A DNA stretch of 64,000 nucleotides, taken from NCBI GenBank assembly GCA_903875575.1, contig CAIQWJ010000033.1, positions 124,001 through 188,000 of the forward strand, in the 5' to 3' direction. Source of the stretch: an uncultured Acidobacteriia bacterium (GTDB taxonomy: Bacteria > Acidobacteriota > Terriglobia > Bryobacterales > Bryobacteraceae). A program made the translations under genes and the position numbers. This document shows, one piece after another, positions 17,648 through 27,194 of this stretch. Under the pieces are notes generated by a model. The model was not told the origin of the DNA and did not search any database. It saw only the letters and a list, made by a program, of their open reading frames with translations. How positions within the stretch are numbered: the stretch's first letter is position 1; the number at the start of each line of letters is the position of its first letter.

Positions 17648-18058
17648 ATGAAAAAGACTTCTATCGTGGCCGTTCTGGCCGCAGGCATAATGACAGTGGC
17701 GGCAACAACGGCGGCGTTCGCCGAGATGAATCCAGCAGCCATTTCCCCGGCAAGAGTCGGCAGCGGGGACGTGAAGTTAATGCCGGGATCCGACACCGCG
17801 CAACTGCATTTCGCCGGTGCAGAACTCATCACGAACGACGCGCCGGGAGCACTCACTGTGTTCAAGGCCGATGGAACCCGAATGAATTACCATCCAAATG
17901 CCTTTCAGGTCATCGGCGGAAAGATCAGGCCCGTGGATGCGCGTTTTCGTATCGACAGCAAGGATCAGGTAACCGTCGAGTTCGGCAAGCTGGATAAGAA
18001 CGCGCCCGTCATTCTGAAGCGCGGTGCCGCGATGTACGCGCAGCCGGCGTGGATGTAA
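17648..18058 (+). CDS. Small secreted protein of unknown function
   Basis: The product has 136 residues. The ATG at 17648 follows GAGGAGA at a good spacing. MKKTSIVAVLAAGIMTVAAT plus the following alanines form a signal peptide. The mature part is small and beta-rich in appearance (VKLMPGSDTAQLHFAGAELI, QVTVEFGKLDKNAPVILKRG), with no cysteines and no motif I recognise. It is divergent from the Gfo/Idh/MocA gene and converges on the M24 peptidase gene, six bases away. I cannot assign a function. Confidence 0.68.
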   Translation: MKKTSIVAVLAAGIMTVAATTAAFAEMNPAAISPARVGSGDVKLMPGSDTAQLHFAGAELITNDAPGALTVFKADGTRMNYHPNAFQVIGGKIRPVDARFRIDSKDQVTVEFGKLDKNAPVILKRGAAMYAQPAWM

Positions 18059-18064
18059 CACGAA

Positions 18065-19378
18065 CTACCCGAAAGGATGTTCCAGCGACGGGCTGGGCGG
18101 AGTCAACAGTTCGGCACCGGTTTCGGTCACGTGCAGATCGTCTTCCAGGCGAATGCCGAACTCCCCTTTGATGTATACGCCAGGCTCGTCGCTGAACACC
18201 ATCCCCGGCTGCAATGTGGGCTGCGACGGCCACCCATACATGTTGCTCTTCACCAGATAACTCCACTCGTGCATCTCCATGCCAAGGCCGTGGCCGACCC
18301 GATGCGTGAAGTATTTGAACCCCGGCCCATATCCCGCATCTACAATCACTTTACGTGCGGCCGCATCTACAGCGTCGTTCGGAACACCAGGCTTTGACGC
18401 ATCGAGCGCAGCCTTCTGGGCGCGACGCACAATCTCAAATACCTTCAGCATCTTGTCCGTCGGATTGCCCAGCACCATGGTGCGCGTGATGTCGGACGTA
18501 TAGCCCTCTACCTTACAGCCATCGTCCAGCATGATGATAGTGCCTTCCCGAATCGTCTGCGGCACCGGCGAGCCGTGCGGCGACGCGGTATATTCACCGA
18601 TATTCAGACTCGCCTCGCCCGCGAAGCCAACGCGTGAGTAGCCAGCCTGAATCAGCGCGTTCACATCCCGCTGCGTCATGCCTTCCGACAGTGCGCGGTA
18701 CACCGCTTCGTACACCCGCACTGTCGCCTGTCCCGCCAAACGCAGACAATCAACCTCGTGCGGATCCTTGATCATCCGGCAGCCCGCCGTCACCGGCGTC
18801 GCGCTCACCACTTTGAACGCTGGTGCACCGGCATGAGCGATGCCGTCTGCGAACACAAACTTCACGGTCTCTTCCACGCCGATCCGGCCGCTCGAAATGC
18901 CGCGATCATTCAGCCCCTGGATCAGCCGCCGGTAAGGACTCTCGTCCTCCTGCCAGATGCGGATATCCGGATCCTTCGCGAACGGACTCGCTGCGAGGAT
19001 TTCGCGCGCACGGTCTTCTTCAAACGCCGGACAGACGAAAAATGGCTTTCCCTTTGCAGGAATCACCAGCGCCCAGAGCCGTTCCCCGCCGCCCAGCGAA
19101 ACGTTGGCAAAGTATTGTGGCGAGGCACCGCCCATCAGGACAATCGCCGCCATCTTCTCTTTCGCCATGAGCCTGCGTGCGCGTTCGATGCGAGCCTCGC
19201 GCTCGTCGTGGGTAAACGGCCGCACCAGCCCGGTCATCGACTGCAAGGCCGTAATCGATGGCGGCAGCGGGCCGTTGGACACCACAGCACTCTGGGCTCG
19301 TTGCGCCCGACCGATACGCGTGACTGTCATCGCAGCCACCCCGAAAGCCGCCCGCGCGAAGGATCGCCTATTCAGCAT
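18065..19378 (-). CDS. Exported M24-family (Xaa-Pro) metallopeptidase
   Basis: The product has 437 residues. MLNRRSFARAAFGVAAMTV is a twin-arginine signal. The N-terminal part is creatinase-like and the C-terminal part is the pita-bread M24 domain. The dinuclear metal ligands are all visible: the two aspartates in IMLDDGCKVEGYTSDITRT, the histidine in HRVGHGLGMEMHEWSYL, the glutamate in VFSDEPGVYIKGEFG and the glutamate in IRLEDDLHVTE. It is therefore probably active as an aminopeptidase P/prolidase-like enzyme or a relative acting on other amide bonds. Its start overlaps the stop of the MBL-fold gene by eleven bases, which places it at the end of an operon that begins with the cytochrome at 24772. 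Confidence 0.9.
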   Translation of the reverse strand: MLNRRSFARAAFGVAAMTVTRIGRAQRAQSAVVSNGPLPPSITALQSMTGLVRPFTHDEREARIERARRLMAKEKMAAIVLMGGASPQYFANVSLGGGERLWALVIPAKGKPFFVCPAFEEDRAREILAASPFAKDPDIRIWQEDESPYRRLIQGLNDRGISSGRIGVEETVKFVFADGIAHAGAPAFKVVSATPVTAGCRMIKDPHEVDCLRLAGQATVRVYEAVYRALSEGMTQRDVNALIQAGYSRVGFAGEASLNIGEYTASPHGSPVPQTIREGTIIMLDDGCKVEGYTSDITRTMVLGNPTDKMLKVFEIVRRAQKAALDASKPGVPNDAVDAAARKVIVDAGYGPGFKYFTHRVGHGLGMEMHEWSYLVKSNMYGWPSQPTLQPGMVFSDEPGVYIKGEFGIRLEDDLHVTETGAELLTPPSPSLEHPFG

Positions 19379-20270
19379 AAATACTCGTCACAAACCCGCT
19401 GACGTTCATCGACGGCCAGTCAGTGTATTTTGCCTTGAACTCGGCACCCAATTGCGTCCCCGAATCCGCCGCCGATACACCCTGTTTCTTCAGCGCCAGC
19501 GATCGCGTACGGAGATCGGCAATGAAGGTGCGTTCGGCCGCAACCATCGTCCCATCGCCGGGTGCGCTGTGGTCGGGAACAACGTGTGCCACCGTGAGCA
19601 GAGCGATCTTTTCCACCACGGCCAGCCAACTCCCGGGCGTGCCGCCAGCGCCGTAGATGGAGGGCACCACTTTGTTCTGCACCACGTCACCCGAAACCAG
19701 GGTGTTATCCGGCTCCACAAACGTCACCTCGTCGCCCTTCGTGTGCGCGCCGCCATACCAGAGCAGGCGCGCCGTCACACCGCCCAGATCCAGCTTCGCC
19801 TCACTATCGAACAGAATGTCCGGCGTGCGGAAGGTGCGGTTGGTGAGCCATTTCGCCTGTTCCGGCCCTCTCTTTGAAAACATCTCTACCATCGACATCC
19901 CGTTGGCCTCAAACTCTTTTTGCTGTACGATATTGCGGATCAGGATCGTGCCGGCAGGGAAACCCGGCTCTCCGGCCGCATGTTCGGGGTGGAAATGCGT
20001 GGTGGTCAGGTAGAGCTTTGCCCCGGCCGGCGAAAGCCTCTGCGCAGTACGCGCGATCACCTCGCCGTTGGGAGCACCCAGTCCGGTATCGACCACCAGC
20101 GTGCCACGCGTACCCACAATGATGGCAACATTCGGATTACCCATCATGACCCACACGTGTTCTGAAACCTTTGTGGTCTCGCCGTTATACAGTTCCGCCT
20201 TCGGAGGTCCCTGCGCGGCAAGGGCACCGGCCGTTAAGATCAGAACAAAAAGCAAGCGTCGGGGCGTCAT
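19368..20270 (-). CDS. Secreted MBL-fold metallo-hydrolase
   Basis: The product has 300 residues with signal peptide MTPRRLLFVLILTAGALAAQ. The metallo-beta-lactamase fold is shown by GTLVVDTGLGAPNG, the metal motif THFHPEHAAG, ARLLWYGGAHTKGD and LVSGDVVQNKVVP, with a later VAHVVPDHS. The motif reads HxHxEH rather than HxHxDH, a change also found in SoxH-like and some lactonase-like members, so metal use may differ. Family reactions include ester, lactone and thioester hydrolysis; the substrate is unknown. It overlaps the M24 peptidase gene and lies 48 bases after the beta-helix gene, so it is likely part of the same transcript. Confidence 0.85.
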   Translation of the reverse strand: MTPRRLLFVLILTAGALAAQGPPKAELYNGETTKVSEHVWVMMGNPNVAIIVGTRGTLVVDTGLGAPNGEVIARTAQRLSPAGAKLYLTTTHFHPEHAAGEPGFPAGTILIRNIVQQKEFEANGMSMVEMFSKRGPEQAKWLTNRTFRTPDILFDSEAKLDLGGVTARLLWYGGAHTKGDEVTFVEPDNTLVSGDVVQNKVVPSIYGAGGTPGSWLAVVEKIALLTVAHVVPDHSAPGDGTMVAAERTFIADLRTRSLALKKQGVSAADSGTQLGAEFKAKYTDWPSMNVSGFVTSIYAE

Positions 20271-20318
20271 TACAACCAGTTGTACTATAAGCCCGAATCC
20301 GGCTGTGGGTGGCGTGGT

Positions 20319-22286
20319 CTAGCGTGTCCCCGCCGGCAACCCGGCGCGAACGCGAGGCCCAACCCCGCTCATGTCGATCTTCTTCCAGCCGAGCTTCCAG
20401 ACCGGCGATTCCGGCAGCACCGTGAAATCGTAACCGGAGGGATTGGCAAACATCGGGTCCGCGACGAGCGAGTCGGCATCCTGGCCACGGGCGCGCCACG
20501 CAGTCAGATCCGAACCGGCGAACGTCACCGTGCCACCGCGCGCATCCCAGTAGACATTGCGGTTCATCCGGAACTGGCTGCCTGTCCAGTTGCTTCCCAG
20601 CAGCGCACCCGAATCGTAATAGACGATATTGCCTTCAAAGGTGAAGGAAAGATCCGGCTCGGCGCGCGTTCGCATCAACTGATACTCCTGGCCGAAGGCG
20701 AAGATGTTATTGCGAACCACGTTCCCGCGCCCGTAGTGCTGGTGGAAAGGCGCGCTCTTCGTGCGATACACGATATTGTTCTCGATCACGATACCGGATG
20801 ATCCTTCGTCCGGATAGATACCCCAGCCGCCGTAAGTGAAGGCGTACACGTCATGAATCAGATTGTTTCGAATTGTGGTGTGCGGCTGCATCCCGAGCGT
20901 GTAAATCGCGCCCATATCGCTCAGCATGGCTTTGCCAATATCGTGAAGATTGTTGTATTCGATACGATTTTCGTCGCAAAGACTGGCTGCGTAGCCCCAT
21001 GTCCAGCCCACGGAAATCGCCGTATAGAACAGATCGCGAATCTCATTGTGCGCCACCGTATTCCGGCTGCTCTGTCCGATCCACACCCCGATGGCCGAAG
21101 GATAGATCAGGCCCAGATCGTGCAGTTCGCTGTCCACAACCTCGTTTTCAACCGTCTGTTCCGCCGCATTCGCACGCTGCACCGTTTCACCGATTTTGAT
21201 TCCTCCGGCGCCCATATCGGCAATTTCAGTTGCAGTCACATGGTTCCGCCGGCAGCCGCGTCCGAAGGTAATCGCATATCCTCCGCACTGCCGGAAGACG
21301 CAGTGGTCAATGGTCACGCCCTCCGCCCCGTTCGCTTCGAAGGCCGTGGGGGACAGCATGGCTGCCTGCGTTTCGGTGCCGCCATTGACCGACATGGTGG
21401 CATCGCCATGTCGGAAATCGAGGCCGCGGAAGGTCACATTACGCACCAACGTGCCCGTCTCCGGCTTGCCGTCGAGGCGTACGAGTTCAGTGAGCGCCGG
21501 GGCGATGACTTCGTCGCGAGTCATATCCTCGCCCGCCACCGGCCAGTAGAAAACGGTTTTGGCTGCGCGATCCAGACGCCACTCGCCGGCCGAATCGAGC
21601 GCGTCGGGCGCGTTCTCGATCCAGTAGCGCGCGTCAACTTCTTTGTTCGAAGGCCGTGGGTCCACACCCAGCCGTGCGGTATGTGTGGCGGGATTGACCT
21701 CAACAATTGGCGACCGAAGTTCCGCCCAGGCCAGCAGCGTGACCACTTCGGCACCGCTGCCCGCCCATTCGGTGCGAATATCGTCGCCGCGATATTTCAG
21801 CAGGAACGGCTTATCCTGCGAACTCGGTCCGTCAATTCTGTAAAAGCCGTCATTCGGGGTACGTGCGCGTGTTGCCCGTCGCCCGTTCACGAACAGTTGC
21901 CGGAACTCACGATCCACCGGAGCCGACCAGATGTTCCCGGTACCCTTCTTCCAGCCGCTGATCTGCCGCCCACCGCTCAGAATGGGACGCTCGTTCGCAT
22001 AAGCCGCATAGGTCACGTCGGAATCTTCCGGCGTGAGGATAAACGTCTCGGGAAGAAAATAGGTACCCCCTCGCAGCAATACGGTTTCCGGTCCCGAAGC
22101 CCCAGCCTTACGCGCCGCACGAATGGCATCGCGTGCTGCGGCAATGGAGGGGAGCGGCCGGTCAAGCGTACCTGCGGCCCCGGTACGCCCCTCAGGCGAG
22201 ACGTATAGCGTGCCCGCCTGGGCACTCGCGGCGAGCGCCGCAAACACACCGAGAGTAACTCCGCGCGCCGGCCACCGCATGTTCAT
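20319..22286 (-). CDS. Secreted right-handed beta-helix protein
   Basis: The product has 655 residues with a signal peptide ending near ASAQAG. It begins with the module TLYVSPEGRTGAAGTLDRPL typical of exported parallel beta-helix proteins. It continues with many pectate-lyase-like turns (for example VTIDHCVFRQCGGYAITFGR, NTVAHNEIRDLFYTAISVG and IRNNLIHDVYAFTYGGWG). Such proteins are polysaccharide lyases, hydrolases or epimerases, or carbohydrate-binding. A C-terminal part (FRMNRNVYWDARGG, LTAWRARGQDADSLVADP) is common in this family in Bacteroidetes and Acidobacteria. It follows the PQQ dehydrogenase gene after 15 bases, so expression is probably shared. The polysaccharide is not identifiable. 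Confidence 0.85.
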   Translation of the reverse strand: MNMRWPARGVTLGVFAALAASAQAGTLYVSPEGRTGAAGTLDRPLPSIAAARDAIRAARKAGASGPETVLLRGGTYFLPETFILTPEDSDVTYAAYANERPILSGGRQISGWKKGTGNIWSAPVDREFRQLFVNGRRATRARTPNDGFYRIDGPSSQDKPFLLKYRGDDIRTEWAGSGAEVVTLLAWAELRSPIVEVNPATHTARLGVDPRPSNKEVDARYWIENAPDALDSAGEWRLDRAAKTVFYWPVAGEDMTRDEVIAPALTELVRLDGKPETGTLVRNVTFRGLDFRHGDATMSVNGGTETQAAMLSPTAFEANGAEGVTIDHCVFRQCGGYAITFGRGCRRNHVTATEIADMGAGGIKIGETVQRANAAEQTVENEVVDSELHDLGLIYPSAIGVWIGQSSRNTVAHNEIRDLFYTAISVGWTWGYAASLCDENRIEYNNLHDIGKAMLSDMGAIYTLGMQPHTTIRNNLIHDVYAFTYGGWGIYPDEGSSGIVIENNIVYRTKSAPFHQHYGRGNVVRNNIFAFGQEYQLMRTRAEPDLSFTFEGNIVYYDSGALLGSNWTGSQFRMNRNVYWDARGGTVTFAGSDLTAWRARGQDADSLVADPMFANPSGYDFTVLPESPVWKLGWKKIDMSGVGPRVRAGLPAGTR

Positions 22287-22301
22287 CCGGTACCCGGCAC
22301 C

Positions 22302-23867
22302 TTAGTTGGACAGCGTGTAGGCGTACAAAGTATCGCCGGAGCCCACGAGAACATATTGTTTGCCTTCGAGTTCCCAGGTTGACGGAGGAACGCGGACAGC
22401 CCCCTGGAGTTTGGTGTGCCAGAGCGCCTCACCCGTAGTGGCGTTGAGAGCCTCCAGAAACGATCCTGGTGCGCCGGTGAAGATCAGATTGCCGGCGGTG
22501 GAGAGCAGACCGGAACCGTTGCCGCCTTCCCAGGGATGGCTCCATTTGATCTTGCCGGTCTTGTAGTCAATCGCCTCCAGCATAGTTTCCGACCAGCCGC
22601 CGCGGTCATTGCCGCCCCAGCCCTGTGGATTGTCGGAATCGTCATAGATGTAGTAAACGCTGAAGGCGTGATTGGCGTTCACGTAAAACAGTCCGGTTTG
22701 CGGGCTGAAAGTGGGCGGATACCAGTTGGTCGCGCCGCCCTGATTGGGGCTGACCAGCGCGCCTGCGATGGACGGGAACTTTTCCGGGTTGGGAATCGGC
22801 TGGCCCTTCGCGTCATAGCCGAGCGTCCAGTTCGTTTTCACAAATTCGGTGTGGACGTAAGCCTTCCCTGTCACGCGGTCCAGCACGAAGAAGTGACCGT
22901 TACGGGCGGCAATAGCCAGCAACTTGCGGGCTTGGCCCGCTATCGTACCGTCAAACAACACAGGAGCCTGCGTGGCATCCCAGTCGTGCGTATCGTGTGG
23001 CGAGGTCTGGAACCACCACGCCATCTTGCCGGTATCGGCATGCACGGCAACCACGGAAGCCGTGTAGAGATTGTCGCCCTTGCGGTTCACGTTGGCGATG
23101 ACCGGCTGCGGGTTACCCGTTGTGACGTAAACCAGACCGGTATCGGGATCGTAAGTGATCGGCTGCCATGTCATACCGCCGCCGTGCGACGCCATATCCA
23201 CGTTGGGCCACGTCTCCATACCCGGGTCGCCCTTCTTCTGCGGCACCGTATAGAAGCGCCATTGCAGTTCACCGGTTTCCGGATCGTGCGCTTCAATGTA
23301 GCCGGCAATATCGAGATCGTCGCCGCTCACGCCGGAGATCACATGGTTGCCAACCACGACCGGTGCGACGGAGCAATAATACATCTGGTCGATATCGGCG
23401 ATAACCTTCGCCCAGCGGAGCTTGCCGTCCGTCTTATTCAGCGCGACCAGATTGCAGTCCGGCGTCTCAAAGTAGACGAAGTTGCCGAACATGCCCATGC
23501 CGCGATTCGAGAAGTGGCGCGCGCCTTTGCTCTCCCAGGTGTAGTGCCAGATCTGCTTGCCCGTATGGGCGTCCACCGCGAAGGCATGGTCCTGCGTGGA
23601 GAGATACATCACGCCATCCACCATCAGCGGCGTGCCACTCGGGGCATTACTGCCGGCCTGGCCGGAATCGACCTTCCAGGTCCAGGCCAGGTTCAGCGAA
23701 GTCACGTTCTTATCGTTGATCTTCGTCAGCGAACTGAAGCGGCGTCCGGAGAGGTCCCCGTTATAAGTGGGCCACGATTCGGCCAAAGGACCTTTCTGCG
23801 CGAACAGCGCGGGCCCAGCCAGCATCAGCGTCAGGGCTGAGGTAAGAATGTGCTTGGATTGAATCAT
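22302..23867 (-). CDS. PQQ-dependent dehydrogenase (beta-propeller), minus-strand copy
   Basis: The product has 521 residues with a signal peptide ending near ALFAQ. The mature protein is an eight-bladed PQQ propeller: it starts WPTYNGDLSGRRFSSLTKIN and has repeated blade motifs (TGKQIWHYTWE, TGELQWRFYTVPQ, TTGEALWHTKLQG). It carries the conserved DTHDWDATQAPVLFDG segment that marks the enzyme-type members. It would oxidise an alcohol or sugar in the periplasm with PQQ and pass electrons to a cytochrome c. The cytochrome gene immediately upstream overlaps it by ATGA, which makes that protein the likely acceptor. No PQQ synthesis genes are in the window. Substrate unknown. Confidence 0.92.
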   Translation of the reverse strand: MIQSKHILTSALTLMLAGPALFAQKGPLAESWPTYNGDLSGRRFSSLTKINDKNVTSLNLAWTWKVDSGQAGSNAPSGTPLMVDGVMYLSTQDHAFAVDAHTGKQIWHYTWESKGARHFSNRGMGMFGNFVYFETPDCNLVALNKTDGKLRWAKVIADIDQMYYCSVAPVVVGNHVISGVSGDDLDIAGYIEAHDPETGELQWRFYTVPQKKGDPGMETWPNVDMASHGGGMTWQPITYDPDTGLVYVTTGNPQPVIANVNRKGDNLYTASVVAVHADTGKMAWWFQTSPHDTHDWDATQAPVLFDGTIAGQARKLLAIAARNGHFFVLDRVTGKAYVHTEFVKTNWTLGYDAKGQPIPNPEKFPSIAGALVSPNQGGATNWYPPTFSPQTGLFYVNANHAFSVYYIYDDSDNPQGWGGNDRGGWSETMLEAIDYKTGKIKWSHPWEGGNGSGLLSTAGNLIFTGAPGSFLEALNATTGEALWHTKLQGAVRVPPSTWELEGKQYVLVGSGDTLYAYTLSN

Positions 23868-24772
23868 TTCACTGTCTCCAGATAGACAACCAGGTCGTGA
23901 ACATTGCTATTGGTCAGACGGTCGAGGATTTCGTGGTGAGCGGCCAGTGGATCGTGCTTCTCGACTTTGAGGGCCTTGGTCCGGGTCCATGTCCAGACCT
24001 TGCCGTCAGCGTCGCGCAGTTGCACATCGAAATCATCCAGCTGAACAATCGTCCCGGTAACTGCCTGGCCGCCGGGCGGGGTAACCGTAATCGTGACAGG
24101 GTTCGCTGGTGGCCCACCGCGACCACCGCCGCGACCGCCACCGCCGCCCGGGAACAGCATGGCCTGCTGTAGATTGACGGAGTCTGGGTAGCGGGCGTTG
24201 ATGCCGAAGAGCGTGTGCGGAACACCTTCTGCGAACGAGTGGCAGGTGGCGCATTTGCCTTCGCCGTTAAAGTAGGCCTTGCCGGCAACTGGATCGCCGG
24301 TGACCTTATTGATACCGGTGGGCGAGCGCTTCAAGGCGTCGTCAACCCGCTGTTTGAGGAAGTGCGAAAGCTCGACGACCTGGGTTGACGTGAGATCTGC
24401 ACTGTTCTTCTTGCTCTGTAAAGGATGGCCCTTCTTCAGAAACGGGCCAAGGTCGGAACCAAAGCGATCTTTGAGGACCACGTTGGATCGCACCAGGTTG
24501 GAACCAGTCGCAGTGCCATGAGCTAACGGACCATGACAGTCCACGCACTCGGCGGCGTACAGGGAACGGCCGCGGTCGGCGGCTGCGTTATCCACCACCT
24601 GTTTGTCATAGGGGCCAACGCCGCCATTGCCACCACCACCGCCCCGCGCCGGCCCGGAAGCGCCGTTGCCGCCGCGGCCGCCGCGCCCTCCGCCAGACGC
24701 GCCGATTGCCTGCGGCTGCTGTGCCATGAGAGTTGCAGCGGCAAGCAGGGCCACTACGAAGAATCGAGTCAT
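23864..24772 (-). CDS. Di-heme c-type cytochrome, minus-strand copy
   Basis: The product has 302 residues from the ATG at 24772, which has AAAGGA upstream; a TTG eight codons earlier is the other option. After the signal peptide (FFVVALLAAATLMAQ) comes a Gly/Arg/Asn-rich stretch. The first heme motif is CVDCH and the second is CATCH. A second glycine-rich tract (GGGGGRGGGRGG) precedes a C-terminal beta domain (VTGTIVQLDDFDVQLRDADG) that resembles the C-terminal half of the cytochrome at 24890. It is translationally coupled to the PQQ dehydrogenase and should accept its electrons. It is divergent from its paralogue across 117 bases. Confidence 0.9.
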   Translation of the reverse strand: MTRFFVVALLAAATLMAQQPQAIGASGGGRGGRGGNGASGPARGGGGGNGGVGPYDKQVVDNAAADRGRSLYAAECVDCHGPLAHGTATGSNLVRSNVVLKDRFGSDLGPFLKKGHPLQSKKNSADLTSTQVVELSHFLKQRVDDALKRSPTGINKVTGDPVAGKAYFNGEGKCATCHSFAEGVPHTLFGINARYPDSVNLQQAMLFPGGGGGRGGGRGGPPANPVTITVTPPGGQAVTGTIVQLDDFDVQLRDADGKVWTWTRTKALKVEKHDPLAAHHEILDRLTNSNVHDLVVYLETVK

Positions 24773-24889
24773 CCTGATAGTTCCTTTCGGAATCAATTCT
24801 ATACCAGAAGCAGGGACTCGCGGGAGCTAAATACGCGAACACCCAAAACCTGAACCCGCTTATATATAAAGGCGCCGGAGGTCAGTTAC

Positions 24890-25483
24890 ATGGGTCGATA
24901 CAGGAATCTGATAGCGGCTGCACTGCTTCTGAGTGGCCTGCGCATCGTCGCGCAGCAACCCGCTGGCGGCGGTACCCCTGCCGCGCCACCAGCAGGCGCG
25001 TCCGGACGCGGCGGCGGACGCGGAGGTGTCATCGCCGAGATCACAGGCGATCCGAAAGCCGGCCAGGCTTTTTTCAATGGCGGCGGCAAGTGCAATACCT
25101 GTCATTCCGTCACCGGAGACCTCCAGGGTGTGGGGTCAAGAATGAACCCGACGGTTCTCCAGGGACGCATGGTCTATCCACGCGGCAATGGTGGCTATCC
25201 GAACGGCTCCGTTGTAACGCCGCAGGGAGCGAAGCCGGAACGTCCCAGAGTCGCCACGGTGACGCTCTCGGATGGCACGAAGTTCTCAGGCGATGTCATC
25301 GCCATTTCCGATTTCATCATCACGCTGGCCGATAAAGACGGCGTGCGCCATAGCTTCATGCGGGATGGCGATGTTCCCAAAGTCGTGCTGACAGATCCCC
25401 TCCAGGCGCACATCGATCTGATGCCGAAGCTCACGGACAAGACGATGCATGACCTCACTGCCTATCTGGTGACACTCAAATGA
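24890..25483 (+). CDS. Mono-heme c-type cytochrome, plus-strand copy
   Basis: The product has 197 residues. GGAGGT lies seven bases before the ATG, and TATATA about 30 bases upstream may be its -10 element. A signal peptide (LIAAALLLSGLRIVAQ) is followed by a short Gly/Arg-rich linker (GASGRGGGRGG). One heme motif, CNTCH, then a beta domain (TVTLSDGTKFSGDVIAISDF) and a C-terminal segment (LTDKTMHDLTAYLVTLK) resemble the minus-strand paralogue. It lacks the first cytochrome domain of that paralogue. The stop overlaps the PQQ dehydrogenase start by ATGA, so it is the probable electron acceptor of that enzyme. Confidence 0.9.
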   Translation: MGRYRNLIAAALLLSGLRIVAQQPAGGGTPAAPPAGASGRGGGRGGVIAEITGDPKAGQAFFNGGGKCNTCHSVTGDLQGVGSRMNPTVLQGRMVYPRGNGGYPNGSVVTPQGAKPERPRVATVTLSDGTKFSGDVIAISDFIITLADKDGVRHSFMRDGDVPKVVLTDPLQAHIDLMPKLTDKTMHDLTAYLVTLK

Positions 25484-27150
25484 AGAACACACACAGAATC
25501 CTTCTGTCGCTGGCCGCCGCAGGTATGTGCACGGCCCTCCTGGCGCAGGGACCGCTGGACCCCGCGCTGCTGATGAAGCCCGCCACCAATGCGTGGCCGT
25601 CGTATCACGGCGATTATTCGGGCCGCCACTTCAGCACCCTCAAGCAGATCACCGCCGAGAATGCGCACGGCCTGACGCTGGCCTGGATGTACCACACTCC
25701 GGCAACGAATGACGGCGCAATCCTGGGCGGTGATGCAGCAGCTCCGGTCGCGGCCGGACGAGGCGGTGGTGCCCCCGCAGGAGCCGCGCGCGGACCCGCC
25801 ATCAAGGCGATTCCGCTGATGGTGAATGGCATCCTGTATCTCTCGGCTCCGGGACACGCCTATGCCGTGGACGCACGCACGGGCCAGCAACTCTGGCACT
25901 ATTACTGGCGTGGCCGCGGTGCCATCGGCAACCGCGGCATCGGCATGTATGGCGGCTGGCTCTACATGGAAACCGGCGACAACCGCATCGTCTCGCTGAA
26001 CGCCGCCACCGGCCAGGAACGCTGGCACAAAGATTTGGTGGAAAACGGCGACGGCGATTTTTCCACTACGGCACCCATCGCTATCCGGAATCACATTCTG
26101 GTAGGCGTCGCGGGAGACGGTGGCCAGGGACGCGGCTGGATCCAGGCACTCGATCCTGAGACCGGCGACGTGCAATGGAAGTGGACCACTACGCCGAATG
26201 CCGGCGATGCCGCCCTCGCGACATGGCCGAGTGCCGAAGCAGCCCAGCACGGTTCCGGAGGAATCTGGCAGCCGCCCACCTACGATCCCGAGCTGAATCT
26301 CATCTACGTCACCACCGGGCAGGCGACACCCACCTACAATGGACGCGGACGTCCCGGCTCGAATCTCTATACGTGTTCCGTGGTCGCGTTGAATCCCGAT
26401 ACCGGGAAGATGGCCTGGTATTATCAGTTCTCGCCGCACGATACGCACGATTGGGACTCCACGGAGGTTCCAGTACTGATCGATGGCACCATCAATGGCC
26501 AGCCGCGCAAACTACTGGCCCAGCCCAACCGCAACGGCTATTACTACCTTCTGGACCGCACGAACGGCAAGAGCCTGGTGGTGAAGCCGATCTACGCGGA
26601 CGTCAACGGCTACAAGGGCCTGGACGCCAACGGCGTGCTCATCCCCGATCCCGCCAAAGAGCCGTCGCCCGATGGCACCCTGGTATTTCCAACCTCCGAC
26701 GGCGTGACAAATTATCCCGCGCCGTCGTTCAGTCCCGAGACCGGTCTGCTATATTTCAACGCCACGAATAACGCGAGCATCTTTTACGCGGCCCGCGACG
26801 CCAACGATCCAACCGGCTTCGGACGCGTGCAGGAACACCATACCTGGTTCAATGAAAGCTCCATGTTCGCCGTGGATTACCGGACGGGCGCCGTGAAGTG
26901 GGAGCACAAGTTCCCTGGCATGGGCTGGATCGGCGGCACATATGGCGGTGCCTTGTCCACCTCAGGCGGCGTGTTGTTCAGCGGAGACCCCGCGGGGAAT
27001 TTCATCGCCTACGACGCGAAAACGGGCAAGATCCTGTGGCACGCACCAACTGGCGGCATTACGAATTCGCCGGAGACATTTCTGCTGGACGGGAAACAGT
27101 TCGTCGTCGCGGCGGGCGGTGATACGCTGTTCGCGTTCTACCTGCAGTAG
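25480..27150 (+). CDS. PQQ-dependent dehydrogenase (beta-propeller), plus-strand copy
   Basis: The product has 556 residues with a signal peptide ending near TALLAQG. It starts the propeller with WPSYHGDYSGRHFSTLKQIT and carries repeated blade motifs (TGQQLWHYYWRG, TGQERWHKDLVEN, TGKILWHAPTGG) and the enzyme-type segment DTHDWDSTEVPVLIDG. A Gly/Arg/Ala-rich insert sits near residue 85-105. It is a paralogue of the enzyme at 22302-23867. Both are the second gene of a cytochrome-PQQ unit and the two units are divergent. It should oxidise an alcohol or sugar in the periplasm. The paralogues may differ in substrate, since inserts and cytochrome partners differ. Confidence 0.92.
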   Translation: MKNTHRILLSLAAAGMCTALLAQGPLDPALLMKPATNAWPSYHGDYSGRHFSTLKQITAENAHGLTLAWMYHTPATNDGAILGGDAAAPVAAGRGGGAPAGAARGPAIKAIPLMVNGILYLSAPGHAYAVDARTGQQLWHYYWRGRGAIGNRGIGMYGGWLYMETGDNRIVSLNAATGQERWHKDLVENGDGDFSTTAPIAIRNHILVGVAGDGGQGRGWIQALDPETGDVQWKWTTTPNAGDAALATWPSAEAAQHGSGGIWQPPTYDPELNLIYVTTGQATPTYNGRGRPGSNLYTCSVVALNPDTGKMAWYYQFSPHDTHDWDSTEVPVLIDGTINGQPRKLLAQPNRNGYYYLLDRTNGKSLVVKPIYADVNGYKGLDANGVLIPDPAKEPSPDGTLVFPTSDGVTNYPAPSFSPETGLLYFNATNNASIFYAARDANDPTGFGRVQEHHTWFNESSMFAVDYRTGAVKWEHKFPGMGWIGGTYGGALSTSGGVLFSGDPAGNFIAYDAKTGKILWHAPTGGITNSPETFLLDGKQFVVAAGGDTLFAFYLQ

Positions 27151-27194
27151 TCGCGTCGATATTGAAGGGCGCGGTCCGTAGAGGGCAGTGCCCT

